Source: Tyto alba (taxonomy: Eukaryota; Chordata; Aves; Strigiformes; Tytonidae). From it: a stretch of 64,000 bases of DNA. The translations under genes were made by a program, and so were the position numbers. The stretch lies in the NCBI RefSeq assembly GCF_018691265.1, contig NW_024881301.1, forward strand, positions 9,499,752 through 9,563,751, read 5' to 3'. Shown in pieces: positions 1 to 13,346 of the stretch (within the stretch, counting starts at the first letter, position 1; each line of letters opens with the position of its first letter). The notes under the pieces are model-generated. The model did no database searches. It saw nothing but the letters and a program-made list of their open reading frames with translations, and was not told the origin of the DNA.

Positions 1-3000
1 AATGACATGTAGATGAAAACCTGAGCGAGAGTACTCTGTACATCACTTCCCACAGATGAAATAGCTCCTTGGCCATGGCCAGACAATCTTGAGATTTATT
101 GTGCGCAGTTAAGCAGTTTACAGGTTAACATTTGAAAAGTGGATTTGACCAATGGCTAACATTCGTTTATTTTTAATTAATTTGAACAAAATTCATAGGA
201 AATCCTATTAATAAAATATTAAAATCCAGTGAGAAAATAAATATTCTCTGTGGCTTTATATTTGTAAGTATAACTCACCACTAAGTTTTTAATTTTACAT
301 TTCAGAAGTCATCCATTTTCTTTACCCACAATGTTTTTGGGCAATACATTAGAAGACTTAGATTTCAACAATTAGGCACTTAACACTTACTGTAGATTCA
401 AAACCCATCCTGATAGCTCTTGTTTCATGGCCTTCCAAAACTGCCTTGGAAATCAGTGCCTACTCTTCTACAAACATTCTGTGCACTCAAAACATTTTGT
501 GTGGGGTTTTTTCGGTAAATCTAATTTTAAGTCTTCTGGTCTTTGATGGATGTACAAATTCATTTAATTGGTCAGTTATCTTGCAATATAGGCATCTGAG
601 TCATATGCTCTCCACCAGCCTTTGCTTGGTTAAACACCAGATGGATGAAACAGCTGTATACATCTTTAATCTCTGTGATAGTCTTTCCTTCACTTATTCT
701 TTGACTTATGTGGTTAGTTTCACTTGTGTGTTCTTCCAATTAGGGAGTTAACCAATCTCTGTCATTCAGATCTATTTAACATACTTTGCTTCTCTTTAGC
801 TTAGGGAATTTTACTTTTATAATGATCTTTCAACATATACATTAAATATTTAGTTTGTGTTTGAAGTAATATTGATGTCTTTGATATCTCTGTTCATTAT
901 TTGTTAATATATCAACATTGCTTGTATAATTGAAAACACATATTATCATGACACCTTGTGGTTACATTTTCTTTCTTTGGAATAGTACTTTATTTCAAGA
1001 TAATCCTCTGTTCCAAAACTGTGAAATTTATAATCAATTACTTTTTTTCACAGCATTCTGGTTTGTAATTGCACTGTTTCTACAATCTCACTATTTTGAT
1101 AAAATAATATTAATCTAAACTGGAAGACAATGGCAGAACTATCTGTTGAAGTGTACATACTTTTAAAGGGTTCAACTTAACTTTTTTTAGTTTACCATCT
1201 TTTATGAATAGAAATTTTGGAAGTCATTTGAGCTCTGTCTAGAAGAAACCAAACTTAAAGTAAGACTCTGTTACCATGATTAAAGTTGCTGATTGTAATA
1301 AAGTAAGTGTGCTACTAAAACCCAAGGACATCCCCCCCAGATGAGATGATATCAAAAATGTTTGTAAGTCTAGAAGTACTGTGCCCAACTAACCTTAAAA
1401 AGATCTGAAATAAGACTTTTAAAGATATATATTACATGAAGTGGATCTAGAGACTGTGACACGGGAAATTTTGTGCAGAGAACTGTTTAATGCATTTGAA
1501 TATTGGGAAGTGCTGTAGGAAGAGGATGTGAGTTCCTCCAACCATATAGCTTAGATAGAGGGTAGAAAAATTGCCCTGTGAAGAAGGATTTTTTTATTAG
1601 GGAAAAAAACATGTTCAGTTGGTTGGTCTGGTTAGAGTAAATACTAATTTGTTTATTCCCTCCCTGTCTCCAAAAGAACGTTTGTTTTGGCCAGGATCAC
1701 AGTAACACTGCTATGACTTTGTTACTTAAGCAAAAGGGGACTAAGAGGCAAGTAATGAACACTGATGCAGAGTTAGGAAAGGTTGTTGTGGCACCACCAT
1801 TCTGTAGGGTGCACCAGCAATGCTTGTTGGCTGTTTTTACCACTCCACCCAGAAATGTAACTTCTGAGTTCCAAAAATATTCCGGTCCAGATCATCAAGG
1901 ACACAACCTAAGAAGTCCTGAGGCTTTACAATTGGAAAATAAATTTGCATATGGAAAAGGGTGGGAATAAACGAAAACATGCCTCTGGCATATATGAAGT
2001 AAATCTAAAACTCCACGATGTTACTAAAGATGTTGAGATGCCTCAGAGATTATAGGAGCTACCTGATGCCTCTGAAAGGCTTTAAAGCTACTAAGTCCTA
2101 AGAGATGCTTGAAATTATTACATTTTCTAATACATTATTCTTTATATTTGCTCTTTCTTTCATGTTTGTGTATGTGTGTGTTTAAAGATGGTGGAATAGA
2201 ATAGGAGTTGAGAGCAATCTTTCCTAACTAGACCTCCTGCATGTGAATAATACACTGTCTAAAGTAAGTAAGGGGAGTGCAGGTGTAAGGACATGTGAGG
2301 TTTCCCCCTTCTCCTTGGTATTTCAAGGATATGATTTATAATAGCCCCATCATTTCAAGGTCAGCAGTTGACTGAGTTCATGTTCTCTTTCTAATATCTT
2401 TTCAACTCTGTGCGTTTTTGTTATCATGTTTCATACCCCTACACACTGGGATTTTTGACAAGGTAAAAGGAATCAGAGTGACCACAGTGTAATTTTGTTC
2501 AGAGTAGAGACACTTAGTGATTTCTTCCTTGCACAGTAGCACAAAATGCAGAGTTGTTCATATCCCTATATAGAACTACAGTCTCACAGTAACCATTGCT
2601 TTAACATGTTTGATGTGTTTCAAGCATTTCTGAAGTATTCCTAAGCATATTAGCTATGAAATATGAATGCATTCTTAATATAGGGAAATAACCTTGAACT
2701 TCAACTACATTTCTGCAGTAAATGATCTATTTCTTCTTCCAAGACATGTATAAGAGTTAGGTAAGGAGTTTTTCTCCTGGCATCTTTGTGGGAATGTAAA
2801 TTGTCTATACCTGTACAGAAATCTCCCTTTGAACTTCCAACTTGGTATCAATACCTATTTTGCTTGCAGTGTGATACCAGTTACGCGTCCCTTGTTTATT
2901 TTTTTCTCTATCTGCATACAAAAGAGTCCTTCCTGTCAATATCAGTTATCCACATGTAGCCACAAGAGGTTCAATCTCACCTTATTCCAGCAGCATTTTT

Positions 3001-6000
3001 CAAACTGCTATAGCTATGAGATGAAATCTCATTTATTTTATGGGCACAAATTCTGACAGGGAACAGAAATAATTCCTTCTTCTCTGAAAGAATTTTTAAG
3101 CCTTTGAGACCATCCAACACTGCCTTCCTCAAGGAAGTTAGCTTAAAAGTTTCTTAAAGAAGTTCACTTAGGAGAGAAAGAGTTTTTAAGTGACTTACAA
3201 AACTGAATATATGGTTGATGGTAGAGCTTAGTATGCCTGGTCCTCCGTTGCTATGGAACTAGGAAGAATCTGCAATCTTTCCCTTTACTTGATTTCATTG
3301 ATGTAAGACAGCCAGTGACATATGAAAACACACTTTCTACATTAAGGTTTCTAGAATTTTCCTCATGTTTTCCCTGTGCAGTTTGAATTGATCACTGCTT
3401 TCTTGTTGGTTTAGCATAGACAGAAGGACAATGAAATATTTCATGAGATTTGGGAAATCTTCATTAAGCAAGACAGACTGCTGTACTTTTATTCCACACA
3501 TAAATATGTACTTGAAATTCAGTAATACTTTCCCTGCATATTTTCTGCTTTTAGATTTGATAGCTTTTGAATTCATTATGAAGGAATCAATGTTAAATAC
3601 ATTTTTAACAAGATCTTCGTGATTATCTTTGGGCAACATAACTTATATAGCAACCATATTTCATTCAAGATTTTTATACTCCAAAGGATTGACAGGCTTC
3701 CTTCCAAGAAAGCCAAATCCCAAAACTCTAACATTATGTCCAGACAGGAAACTTCAGTCCAATTTGTATAGGGTTACATTTTGCAGGGGTCAGTCATGTT
3801 TACTATTATCTACATGTTAATGGCAGGTCTCCAGCAACTGCAGTCTGTACTTTTTTAATATATATGTATATGCATATTAATGTACACACACACATGTATA
3901 CTGCATGAACCTATAGGTTTTTATGTGAAAACTTTCATGAGTGACATGCAGATTGTTATCTAAGACAGTCTTAAAGATTCATCCCAATATTTTGTCATAT
4001 TCTGCTGAATGCATGTATTTGTGCAAAACATTGCTGACAGGTCTCAGAGCAAGCCTCTAAGACACAGGCATTTCAGTATGCCACAGCTGGAAGAATAGTT
4101 TCCACAGATATTCAACATTAAAATAGAACACCTTTATTCAGCAGATGTAATAAAGCATTGTACTGCAAAGTAATTCTTAGGAGACATATTTCATATTTTA
4201 GTTTCATAGAAGCAATTTAGACGACAACAGCACATCTTATTTGGTAATCTTATGAGTCTTGTCTGTGAATGTGAGAGCACTGCAGTTCAGTAGTGGGACA
4301 GCAACTGTTTCATTTGCTGTGAAATAGAAAGAAGATAATTCCATACTAGAAAAAGAAAAAAAAGAGTAAATTTTCAGTGTTAGTTCTGTTTTGAAGTTCT
4401 CGCTGTAACTGAGAAGAGGTTAAAATGAAACACCTTAAGAGCCTAGGGCAGCCTAGACACAGCCTGTTACCTGATTGCCTTCAACTGTCTATTACAATAA
4501 AATCACATATTTATACATTGAACCAAACTTGTACTTTAAGTGTGTAGAACTGGGTGAAGGTCTGTCAGTCATCTTTTACTTGCTCTGTTTCACAGGGTCT
4601 CATGATCATCTGATCAAAGTCACTTAAGGTCCACTTACTACACCAAAGGACTTAAGCCTATAAATTTCTTGTTGCAGATGTGAAGATATTAATGTCCACC
4701 TATGCAAATGTGCCTGCTTTGTACAACTACTAATTGCCCTGCTGCAGGAAGTCTATGTCACAAATATTACTGTTTACGTATGGAAGATACTGTTTACCTG
4801 TGAAATCAGATGTCAGTATGGTGAATTAGTTAATGTAAATACAAATGAGAGCAAATTTTTAGATGGTCAACTATCTCCATTTGTTGCTTATTTTTTATCT
4901 TGAGATACTTAACATTTCACACAATAACTAGCCTAAAACATGTAACTTATAATTCCTACTCAGGTTGATGTAAGTAAAGAGTTATTACATAATAATTTAT
5001 TTTCCATGACAGAAAATATATTTTAACATAAAGGTTAACTGTCATCATGCAGGAACCATTCAGCTAGAACCACATATGTGATATAAGTGCACAAAACACA
5101 TAGAAGAGTGGTGGCAAATACCACCTGAAGTCCATTTGTGATACAGCCAAATGGAAGGACTACAGATCAATGTGAGACCACCTCACAGAAACAGAAAATA
5201 CATTTAAAGATCAGCATGACTAGATCGTATATAGCAATGAGAATCTTATCCACACTCCCTTTACTATAGCTATCACCATCTTTCTGCAGAGTCTATGCTC
5301 TAGTCCATGGTGGGCTTGTCCATGTTATGATAAGCCTGCCCTACCTTTCACTCTGACTGTGAAGATCTTTTATGATAAGGAAACAATTTAAAAAAAACAA
5401 AACAAAACAAACAAAAAAACCACACCACATATGAAACATCCTTTAAAGAATTAATATTCCAGTGGTCAGACTCCTCTTTCAAAAATATCAGTCTGAACAA
5501 CAGTTCCTCAGACTTGCTGAGTCACTACAGATAAATCCCTCCAATAATTAGAGTTACATGAAAGTAAAGTAATTATGTTAATTTGGTTTGAAAGGTATTT
5601 TGTGATCTTCTGATGAAATGTATTCTGTAATAACCAGAGAGTTTATTACTTGGAAAAAATAATATTCTTTCAATCTAGCAATATTCTTGAAAATGAAAAA
5701 AACTTTAAAACACGCCTTTCTGCAAGTTAGGAACAGAGATGTTTCTCCTTTTCCTTGTTTTATTTTGCCTTTTTGAGTCTGTAAGAACCAAACCAGAAAA
5801 CAGGGTAGATCATGGTATCCACAGATGCTGAAAGGCCATTCACACAGGAAGAAGCATGATGAAGAGTGGAGGCAAAATGACTCCTGAGGAAGCAAAGTGA
5901 AAAGTCAGAGATCAAATAGAAACAAACTGCAAGTGCTGCTCACTCCAGATAAATAAATAGTAGCAATACATATGACAGATGATATCAGCCTGGATGAAAC

Positions 6001-8719
6001 AGAAAATGGCATTTTTTCACACATTGTTTTTTTTTCAAAGCTCACTTCTCAGCCAAAGCAGATAACACTCCAACTGAGAAAAACTGATTTGCTGAGAGTC
6101 TTGTCAATATGGGGAAGGGATTTTACATAGAGAAATTCTTGGCAGAATCTCTTATTTCCCCTTAAGGCACATTATTGGCCTCTAGGCCGAGATGATATAA
6201 GTGAGGTAAAGACAACGAAACAGCAGATGATAAAGAGGGAAAAGGAGAAGCAAAAATAAAAGAAAAAATCCAAAGGGATTTCAGTATTACTTATATGTTG
6301 TAATTGTGCAGATTGTCTGCCTTGTAAATAACACATATACACTAAATCAACTTTCTATGAACATATAAAACCAGTACCGATCTACATTTTACCAGAAAAG
6401 GTCTCCATTATTGTCCATTTTTAAAAGTGGAGGAAGTGTTAATATGTAAGGTCTTTAGACCATAGACTGGTCTCTGCCCCAGCTGCTTAGGAAGAGCCAC
6501 ACACATCTCAACCATTATTTATTGTGATAAAAATAAGTCTCTGAATGATAATGAAGAAACTGTTCACTCAAAAAGAAGCAAGCAATTCATACACAGGATT
6601 ATTGTATTACCATCATTTAGGCTTTAGCTCAACAAAGCACTTGAGTATGTGGTTTAAATCCATTAATTTTTGTTAATTAGTTGAGATCCTCCTTGTAACA
6701 TGGACAGCTTACTTCTGAAGACACGTTATTCAAATTCACCACAATGTACAATGAATAAGTTTTTTTCACGGGCTTAATTTTCCTGTCTTCTCTGGCTTTT
6801 GTTCTTTCATGCCCAGAGTAAGGACTGATGCAACATGCATTCACAAGCTTAGAGGTAGAAAGAGTCCCTAACCTACACCCTTTAGCGATTTCCTTTGGTT
6901 TTATTAGTGAATTTCTGGTTTTTAGTTCTGTGAAGTGCCTGGGCTGGGCTGAAATTAATTGTGACTGAAAGAATGGCATTTTCAAAGTTGTTATGACAAT
7001 CTGCTTCCTTCATTGAGATGCATAAGACCTAGATATTCCATTTTTTTCCAAGGCCACTTGCGTAATTCTTAGAAAATATATTGGCTATGTGTTGGATGAC
7101 TCAATTGTCCTGGAATAAAATACTGCTTTGACAAATCTATTTGTACTTCAGAGTGTCACTGAGTAAGTGATATTCATTCTTAAAGCAGGCATTTCCTGCC
7201 AAATCCCCAATTGAAATTATTAGTTATAGTTAATAAAAACAGTTCTATGGGGACCTAATTACCATTCTCTATTTTCAAGTCCCCTTTTTAGAAAGCTGTT
7301 GAGTTAAGAGATCAATTCTCTCTATTTCAGAGCACCTATGACTGATAGGTCAGATTAGCAAAGAGGTCAAAAGTTTCTAGTTCTTATGAAAGCAACACAG
7401 CTCTTTCAAAGGCCAGATTTTCATTTTGTACCTTTGTCTCCTTTATTCTTTGAGGGAAAGGATCCCAAAGAAACTCTGTTAGTGATCTTTTTTACCCCAG
7501 TTTGAGCACATGGGAACTGAAACCTTAAACCTGAAGTATTCACAGTGAACAAAAAGGAACTTGTGCCATTCCTCAGTGCTATCTATTAAAATACAGCCTG
7601 GATTTGTGATAGCCACAACTTTCGTGTCACCGTAGGCTTTTCCTAGTCCTCTTTTTGTCCAAAGCAGGCATACAGCAATAATTTCTTAAGCACTGTGCTT
7701 CTTATGAAGCCAGAAGAAAAAGCAATGCTTCAATAACTACTGTGAAAATATAGGGCTAGTGTATATCTTGTCTGACTTGGTTTTCCTTTTTTAATTTTTC
7801 CCTTTTTCTTTCTTCTTCCTCTTCATAAAAATCATCTTTTTCAGCCAATAGAGTGGGAGTGGATAGATTTGGATTAAGTGGTGCCTATATTTAGTGTTTT
7901 AAAGAGCAGTCAGATCTGAATCCATTGTAAGAGCCTATGGAAAGAGTTAGAATGATGGAGAGTTTCAGCAGGCTGCAGCAGCCAAGCAAAAGAGATATAG
8001 TCAGCCTGGGAGAACAAAGGAGACTGGCAGCAGGGATTTTGGGGTAGGCCAAACAAGAATAGCCAGGTAGGGATCATGTCAAAACAGGGCCAAAGAGGGA
8101 CAGATGAGGGTAGAGACTGAAGGATTGCAGAAATGTGGAGAACTTGAAGTTCTTGGGTGGTTGGGCAGGTCAAATCAGAAAGACATGGAGATTTGGGCAA
8201 GGCTTGGAAAGAATCAAGGAATGAACTTTGGAAAAATTGAGCTTTCAAGTATAACTGAGGGCTTAGAAGGGAAGGGATTTGGCACTGAGTGAAGGATCTC
8301 TTGTCAGTACAATTCCAAAAAAGGAAAGAAATACAGGATGAGAAAACCCTAATAGCCAACAACTCAAAGAGGCCATGTTTTTTCTGTTAGTCACTTTTGA
8401 TATCTCTTGTAATATACAAAAACAACTGCTACCAAAGTCATAATATATACAGACCATAGTCTTTGAAGAAATAGAACCATAACCCTAACAGATCCGAGGA
8501 AAGAGGTTGAATGTTAGATGGATTGGTGAGCAGGTGCAACCATGAACTGGGGTATGTGGGTACATCTTGTGGTTTAAAACCAAATTATAATGAAGTGTTT
8601 AACTGGAATTGGATACCAAACCACTTTTATCACAGATAAATGCAATTTTACAAATTATTGGATTTGTCTGCTCTACAGGTGGGACAACATTGTCTGAGAG
8701 GGAAGTTGGTTGAGTTAGG
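1..8719. other. AT-rich non-coding stretch, no gene recognised
   Basis: I see no recognisable exon, RNA gene or mobile element here. ORFs are short (about 60-105 codons), lie on both strands and often overlap antisense to one another, which is what chance gives at this base composition. An exception in length only is a 150-codon minus-strand ORF at 7910-8362 inside a purine-rich patch; it matches no family I know. There is a pyrimidine-rich stretch near 7785-7830. The segment is compatible with intergenic or intronic vertebrate DNA. Confidence 0.6.
5391..5421 (+). repeat. A-rich (CAAAA)n-like simple repeat
   Basis: An adenine run interrupted by single cytosines (units such as CAAAA and CAAA). 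It could be a decayed poly(A) tail of a retroposed sequence or an ordinary low-complexity tract. No retroposon body is recognisable upstream. Confidence 0.8.
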
Positions 8720-8739
8720 TTAGATTGTAATCATGCCAT

Positions 8740-9062
8740 GCATAGACCTTATTCCAGGCTTGGGGGTCTTTGGGTCCTCTTCTGATGATAACCAGGTGAT
8801 AACCTGGACATCATCAGTTATTGGAAATCCGATTCTTAGTTGTCTCACTGAAGTTCATGCAGTACCCAGTGACTGTTGTCATCACTTGGTGCTCACAATC
8901 TGCTTATCTCAAATATCATGCAACAAGCATTAGGTTGCTCACAGTGGCATTACTCCTCGGTTCATACAACTAAGCTAATCCCTTATTCTATAGAGTTAAC
9001 TAAAGTCCATATGTTAATAATATAGTCAACTAGAACTGACTTATGTTAACTGCTACACAGCT
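8740..9062 (-). repeat. Left copy of diverged direct repeat (candidate LTR)
   Basis: Shares with the right-hand copy an exact 18-base core at 8995-9012, a preceding GCTA-rich stretch ending in CTAT, a CAGTGACTG motif further left and an ACCTTATTC motif near 8747. The outer limits are uncertain because similarity fades. It contains a compound inverted repeat at 8783-8816. Confidence 0.4.
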
Positions 9063-11041
9063 CACCCCTTATTATACAGACATGCCTATAAACGTCCATA
9101 CAGATTAGTTCCATGCATTGCCATTTGTGAGATTACATATACACATTGAGACATTCTCCAGATCTTCATATATGAACTAATCATTAATGCCACTAATATG
9201 AACATTCATCCAAGTAAAATTACTCATTACAATTGAGTGGCATTGACATATCCAATTGCTCAGTTACCTGTAACATCCTTATCATTCTCAGTGCTGTTGT
9301 ATAATAGCGTCAAGATTTGGTCTTTTGTTGAAGACACGCTTTACCATCTAGTGCCCTGCCCATAGGTTGTTATTGCTGTACTACCCTACTTCAAATCCCC
9401 CTACTACTCATTTTCCAGCAGTCTGTTGTGAGAGTCATGGTAGCAGAAGCGTTTGTGGGTGGGTGGCATATGCTGGCACTACATGTAGCACATAGCAGTC
9501 CTCTAAGCACAACTAAACAGATTTGATGTGTCACGATGTATTTTTTGACCTTGGTGGCCCAGATGGGTTACCCAAATATTTCCATCTGCTTTTTTTCCAT
9601 TGTTTCACCCATCCCCACACAGCACTGGCTGCCATCCAGGAGTCAATATGGGCATCCAGTGCAGTACTGGCAAGTGGGGCACTAACTTAAGTGCTTATTC
9701 CATTCCCAGTATTTCAGATGCTTCTTGGACTCCAGCACAGGTGTTCCAGATCTCTTTCTCTCAGGCTATGTGGCAAGCTTCTCATCCCCAATATCTATAG
9801 CTTCAAAATCCCAGTGATTTGCCTCAGATTTCACCTGGGCTCTTTCATAGCATGCTCCAGAAGACTCCATCTGAGAAGGTATTTTGTACTCTACCACCAG
9901 CTCAGATAGAGCACAGAGTCACTACTGTGCTGCAACTTCTTTCACTTGTTGAAATAATTACTGCTATTTGTGTGCCCCCGTGACCTTGATTTTGTGCATG
10001 GGTCACAGTGGTTCCAGCAGCTGGCTATACCCAGGAATATGCACCCACCAGAACCCTGCCATTCCAAAAAAAGGCTTCTGGAGGAAGACCAGGTGTTGTT
10101 TGTTTCTGTGCTCCAGGTCCCAGTGGGGAGCACTTGCTCCCATGATCTTAGAGACCAAGATCTCAGCCCTTTTCATCAGTAGTACAGCTGTCCTGTCTTT
10201 TGACAAGCCAACTCCACCACTGTTTTGCCCTGTGTTAGATCACTGTCCTGGGAAGCTCTCAGAGCTTCTCTTACTCTCTTATTACTATGCCCTAGTGTGC
10301 TTGCTTTGTTTTCCAGAACATCTTTCTCTTCCTACACTTGCCATATTTCTTCCAACAAAACCCAGTATGCAAAGGCACAACCCTACTGTAAGGAAATGCT
10401 TTTGTCCCCATTCCCCTGACACATGTTGAACCTTTTCTGCATTGGTCTCCCTGTACCCCAGGAGTCTCCATCTTCACTCTCACATAATCCCTATCAAATG
10501 GTGAGATGACATCAGGTCAAACACTGTGCCAGGGGCCCCATTCATCTTCCCATCCAAGGATCAGCGATTTCTCTTGGGTTTACACTTAAACATTTCACAA
10601 AATTTTGTCCACATACATACTCACCTAGACTCATGTCTCAGACTTCGGGAATTGGTGAATAGCATGGCCTTACTCCAGTCATCCTGACCTTGGGTAAAGG
10701 TTGCAGCACATGCAACATTTGTTGCACTAACTCTGTCCCTGGAGCAAGGTCTCTCCACAACCTTACATCCCAGGACCTAGTGCCTATCTACCCCCATACT
10801 ATAGATACCTGCAATTTGTGTAACTGATATCCCAGTACTGACAACAAATGACAGTGCAGATATTAATTGAACATGTTAATTAATTTAATTTTAAGAATTA
10901 TATGACTCACCAGTTGCATAGGAGTGTTGATGGGCAGTGGCTCCCATTGTGCCAGGCATAGTCCTGGTGCAGTGCTGTAGGTCCCTGGTCTTCTCCCCAA
11001 GCAGCCCTGGGCATTGTCATTTATAGGACCAGGTAGCAAAT

Positions 11042-11260
11042 ACCTTATTCTTGATTGCATTACTCAAATTCAAAGGTTCTCAACACCTTTACAACTCCTG
11101 CAGTGACTGACAGAGTAACACCTTTCACTCTCATTAACAGGTTACTTAAGATCAAGGTGATACTCTGTTGCTACTCCTTCTTCCTATGGGGTTAACTAAA
11201 GTCCATATCCTAACACTTTTCAGCTAGGCCTAATTTACTCTAATTGCTGTTCCCCTGGGT
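11042..11260 (-). repeat. Right copy of diverged direct repeat (candidate LTR)
   Basis: Matches the left copy through the 18-base core at 11191-11208 and through the shared ACCTTATTC and CAGTGACTG motifs in the same order. Spacing between ACCTTATTC and the core is about 100 bp shorter than in the left copy, so one copy has gained or lost sequence. On the minus strand a TATAAA-type motif lies just to the left (about 11020). Confidence 0.4.
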
Positions 11261-12431
11261 TGAAAGCAAGAGGGGTTTCAGCTGTGTGCAAGGCTGAGGA
11301 TTCTTGAGCCATCTGTAAGGCAGAGAGAGAGGTTTGTGTCCAAAGATGGTTAGATTGTGCATAATGCCTCTGACTATGGGCATTTACTGTCAGGACTCTG
11401 GTTTCAGGAAATTGTTTCAGAGAGGACTTCCCTTCCCTTCCTTCACAGCGTGCAGGAGGACTGAAACCTCCCAGTTCCTTTACCCTTTTTAAAACATAGG
11501 TGTAACCCTGGAAACACAATAGCTTAATGTCAATTAAGAATTGCTAGCAATACATTGCATATCCTTTCCAGAGAAAGCATTCTCACAGTTGAAACTGGTT
11601 GGAGATAAATCATCGTATATGGATACCAGAAACCTCAAACAAAAAAATAGAGCCACTTTGAAATACTCATAGGGTATGCTAGAGCAAGGCTAAAGGAATC
11701 ATCCCAGGGAATAACCAAATTAAATTTTTGGAAAAGAAAAAATCTGAAAAAATGCTGTTTTCATCAGTTTAAATGCAAAAGACATTTTGTCTGGTGAATT
11801 ACAAACATATACTTAAAGAAAATCTTTGATCAGGTTTGGCTCCAGTGCTTCCTCAGGGCCTCATCTGAATTATTCTCTGCAGCCCATACTTTATTGCAAA
11901 TAGGGAGTCATGTAAGCCATTATCAGATGGCAGAAAACTGGAAAGTTTGGCTCTTCAATAAAACAAGTGACAATTTCAGTTAGATTTCTCAGGTTTTTTT
12001 CCTCACATTCATGGTATTGTAGTAAAAAAAGATTGAATAGTTTATTGGATTCAGCTACCATACAGCTTTCAGTGTGCCAGTCTAGATTTTTAAAAGGCAC
12101 AAAATAGAGAAAACCTGATAAGGAAATATTGAAACTTTCTGTATTATTCATTGACATTGTGTAAACTCGTAGATTTGCCATACGTTCACTATAATTTAGT
12201 TTAAAATGTGAAAATCTCCCTCTTGTGTGTAAGACTGATCAATTTACCATTGACCAGAGACAAACATTTTTGATCCCCTGTAGTAAAAAAAATGTTGTCA
12301 CTCTGTATTTAAACTATCAGGTGCTATTTCAGTGTAACAATATCTTCACATAGAGTCCTTGTAAATTATCCAGTGTCTTCATATGTTGAACTACTGACGA
12401 GAATATTTTTAAAAGCAGGCTGATGATTTAC
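11261..12431. other. Unique-looking spacer
   Basis: Between the candidate old element and the first solo LTR. It holds minus-strand ORFs of 94 codons (11235-11519, overlapping the repeat edge) and 96 codons (11891-12181) without recognisable domains. I see no repeat of known family. Confidence 0.5.
12427..12431. repeat. Target-site duplication, left (TTTAC)
   Basis: The five bases TTTAC immediately before the LTR are repeated exactly after its other end at 13505-13509. This fixes both LTR boundaries. Confidence 0.9.
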
Positions 12432-12612
12432 TGTCGTGGTTTGAGTCAGAGGACAACTGAGCACCACACAGCCACTCACTCCCCCTCTCCCTCAGCACTG
12501 AGAAGGAGAAAATAAGCCAAAGCTTGGGGTTCAAGATAGGGGAGGGATAAATCACCCATTATGGTCACGGGCAAAAGGCAGATCTGTTAAGGGAAGAAAA
12601 ATAGAACATAAA

Positions 12613-12618
12613 TTTATT
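12613..12618 (-). terminator. LTR poly(A) signal AATAAA
   Basis: TTTATT on the plus strand, hence AATAAA on the minus strand. It lies in the same relative place as the hexamer at 44412-44417 of the second type A copy, which supports it as the retroviral polyadenylation signal. Confidence 0.55.
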
Positions 12619-12841
12619 GCAGGCACTAACAACAACACTTCACAGACAGAGTAGGACAGTGAGAAGCATTGCCACATCTTGAGAAACACCTTTGCCCCGC
12701 CCCTCCCTTCTTCCCCGGCTCAGCTCTGCTCCCAATATCTCTACCTCCTCCCAGCAGCACAGGAGACAGGGAATGGCGGTGCAGTCAGTGCTGCCGCTTT
12801 TCCATCTTTGGTGGGGGAAGCTTCTGGAACTTCTTCCCTTT

Positions 12842-13019
12842 GCTCCATTGTGGTCCCCCTCTCACAGGAGACAGTCCTCCACAACTCTTCTCTGATATGC
12901 ATCCCTCTCATGGGCCACAGCACTTCCCTTGCTGCTCCAGCGTGGGCCACCAACTTTCTCCAACTGGAGTCCCTCTTACTGGCCACAGTCCTTCTGGAAC
13001 TGCTCCAGTGTGGGACACC
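12842..13019 (-). repeat. Internal GCTCCA-type repeats of type A LTR
   Basis: The motif GCTCCAnnGTGGgnCacc (plus-strand reading) starts at 12842, 12934 and 13002. The spacings of 92 and 68 bp recur in the other type A copy (44629, 44721, 44788; 92 and 67 bp). The repeats therefore belong to the LTR family itself and were not acquired at this site. Confidence 0.7.
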
Positions 13020-13338
13020 CCCGCATGCTGCAATCCTCCCAGCGCTGAACTACAACAGTGAGGGCTGCTTCTTCCCACGAGATCCCAGCTGCCTGAGGGC
13101 ACAGACACCTTCATTTCCCATGTGGGGCCCCTCACAGACCATAAATCAGTGTCTGTTTCACCATAGACCTTCACTGGTGGTGAGGGGGACTGCCCTGCCA
13201 TCTCACCACAGGATGCAGGGGGGTCTCTGCTCTGGCATACCTCTCCCCCAACTTTCTTTCTCTGTTCCTCCACTGACCTTGGTGTTCATGTAGATGTCGC
13301 AACTCCTCAGAACTCCAACTCCTCCTCCCAGGTCCCTT

Positions 13339-13346
13339 CTTAAATA
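13339..13346 (-). promoter_or_regulatory. LTR TATA-like box (TATTTAAG)
   Basis: On the minus strand TATTTAAG is followed by AGGG and a GC-rich stretch. The same motif sits at 45115-45122 in the second type A copy. It is the best candidate for the LTR promoter; whether it is active cannot be judged from sequence. Confidence 0.45.

Larger units (their letters stand above)
8720..11260 (-). mobile_element. Probable old, degraded LTR element (minus strand)
   Basis: This block is less AT-rich than its surroundings and is bounded by two direct repeats with their parts in the same order. An identical 18-base match occurs at 8995-9012 and 11191-11208, and weaker similarity extends on both sides. The distance between copies (2196 bp) and the direct orientation fit two LTRs of a small or internally deleted retroelement. 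I suggest the minus strand because the sequence flanking the right-hand copy contains a CCTATAAAT motif on that strand. No gag, protease or polymerase motif survives that I can recognise, and all frames are broken. An alternative is an unrelated segmental duplication or two copies of some other dispersed repeat. Confidence 0.35.

Noticed and set aside
7910..8362. 150-codon minus-strand ORF
   Set aside because: The plus strand is purine-rich here, which makes stops rare on the minus strand. The peptide is dominated by Ser, Leu, Pro and Phe as expected from such composition. No domain or splice context supports it.
9968..10429. 153-codon plus-strand ORF
   Set aside because: Inside the candidate old LTR element and overlapping ORFs in several other frames. 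No family recognised; composition is enough to explain it.
10939..10954. Possible retroviral primer-binding site on the minus strand (TGGCACAATGGGAGCC)
   Set aside because: It resembles a lysine-tRNA type site only loosely and no CA terminus of an LTR precedes it.
12679..13293. 204-codon plus-strand ORF, the longest in the window
   Set aside because: It lies wholly inside the type A LTR and antisense to it. The corresponding frame in the second LTR copy is shifted and shorter, so no frame is conserved. The ORF is explained by GC-rich, stop-poor sequence.
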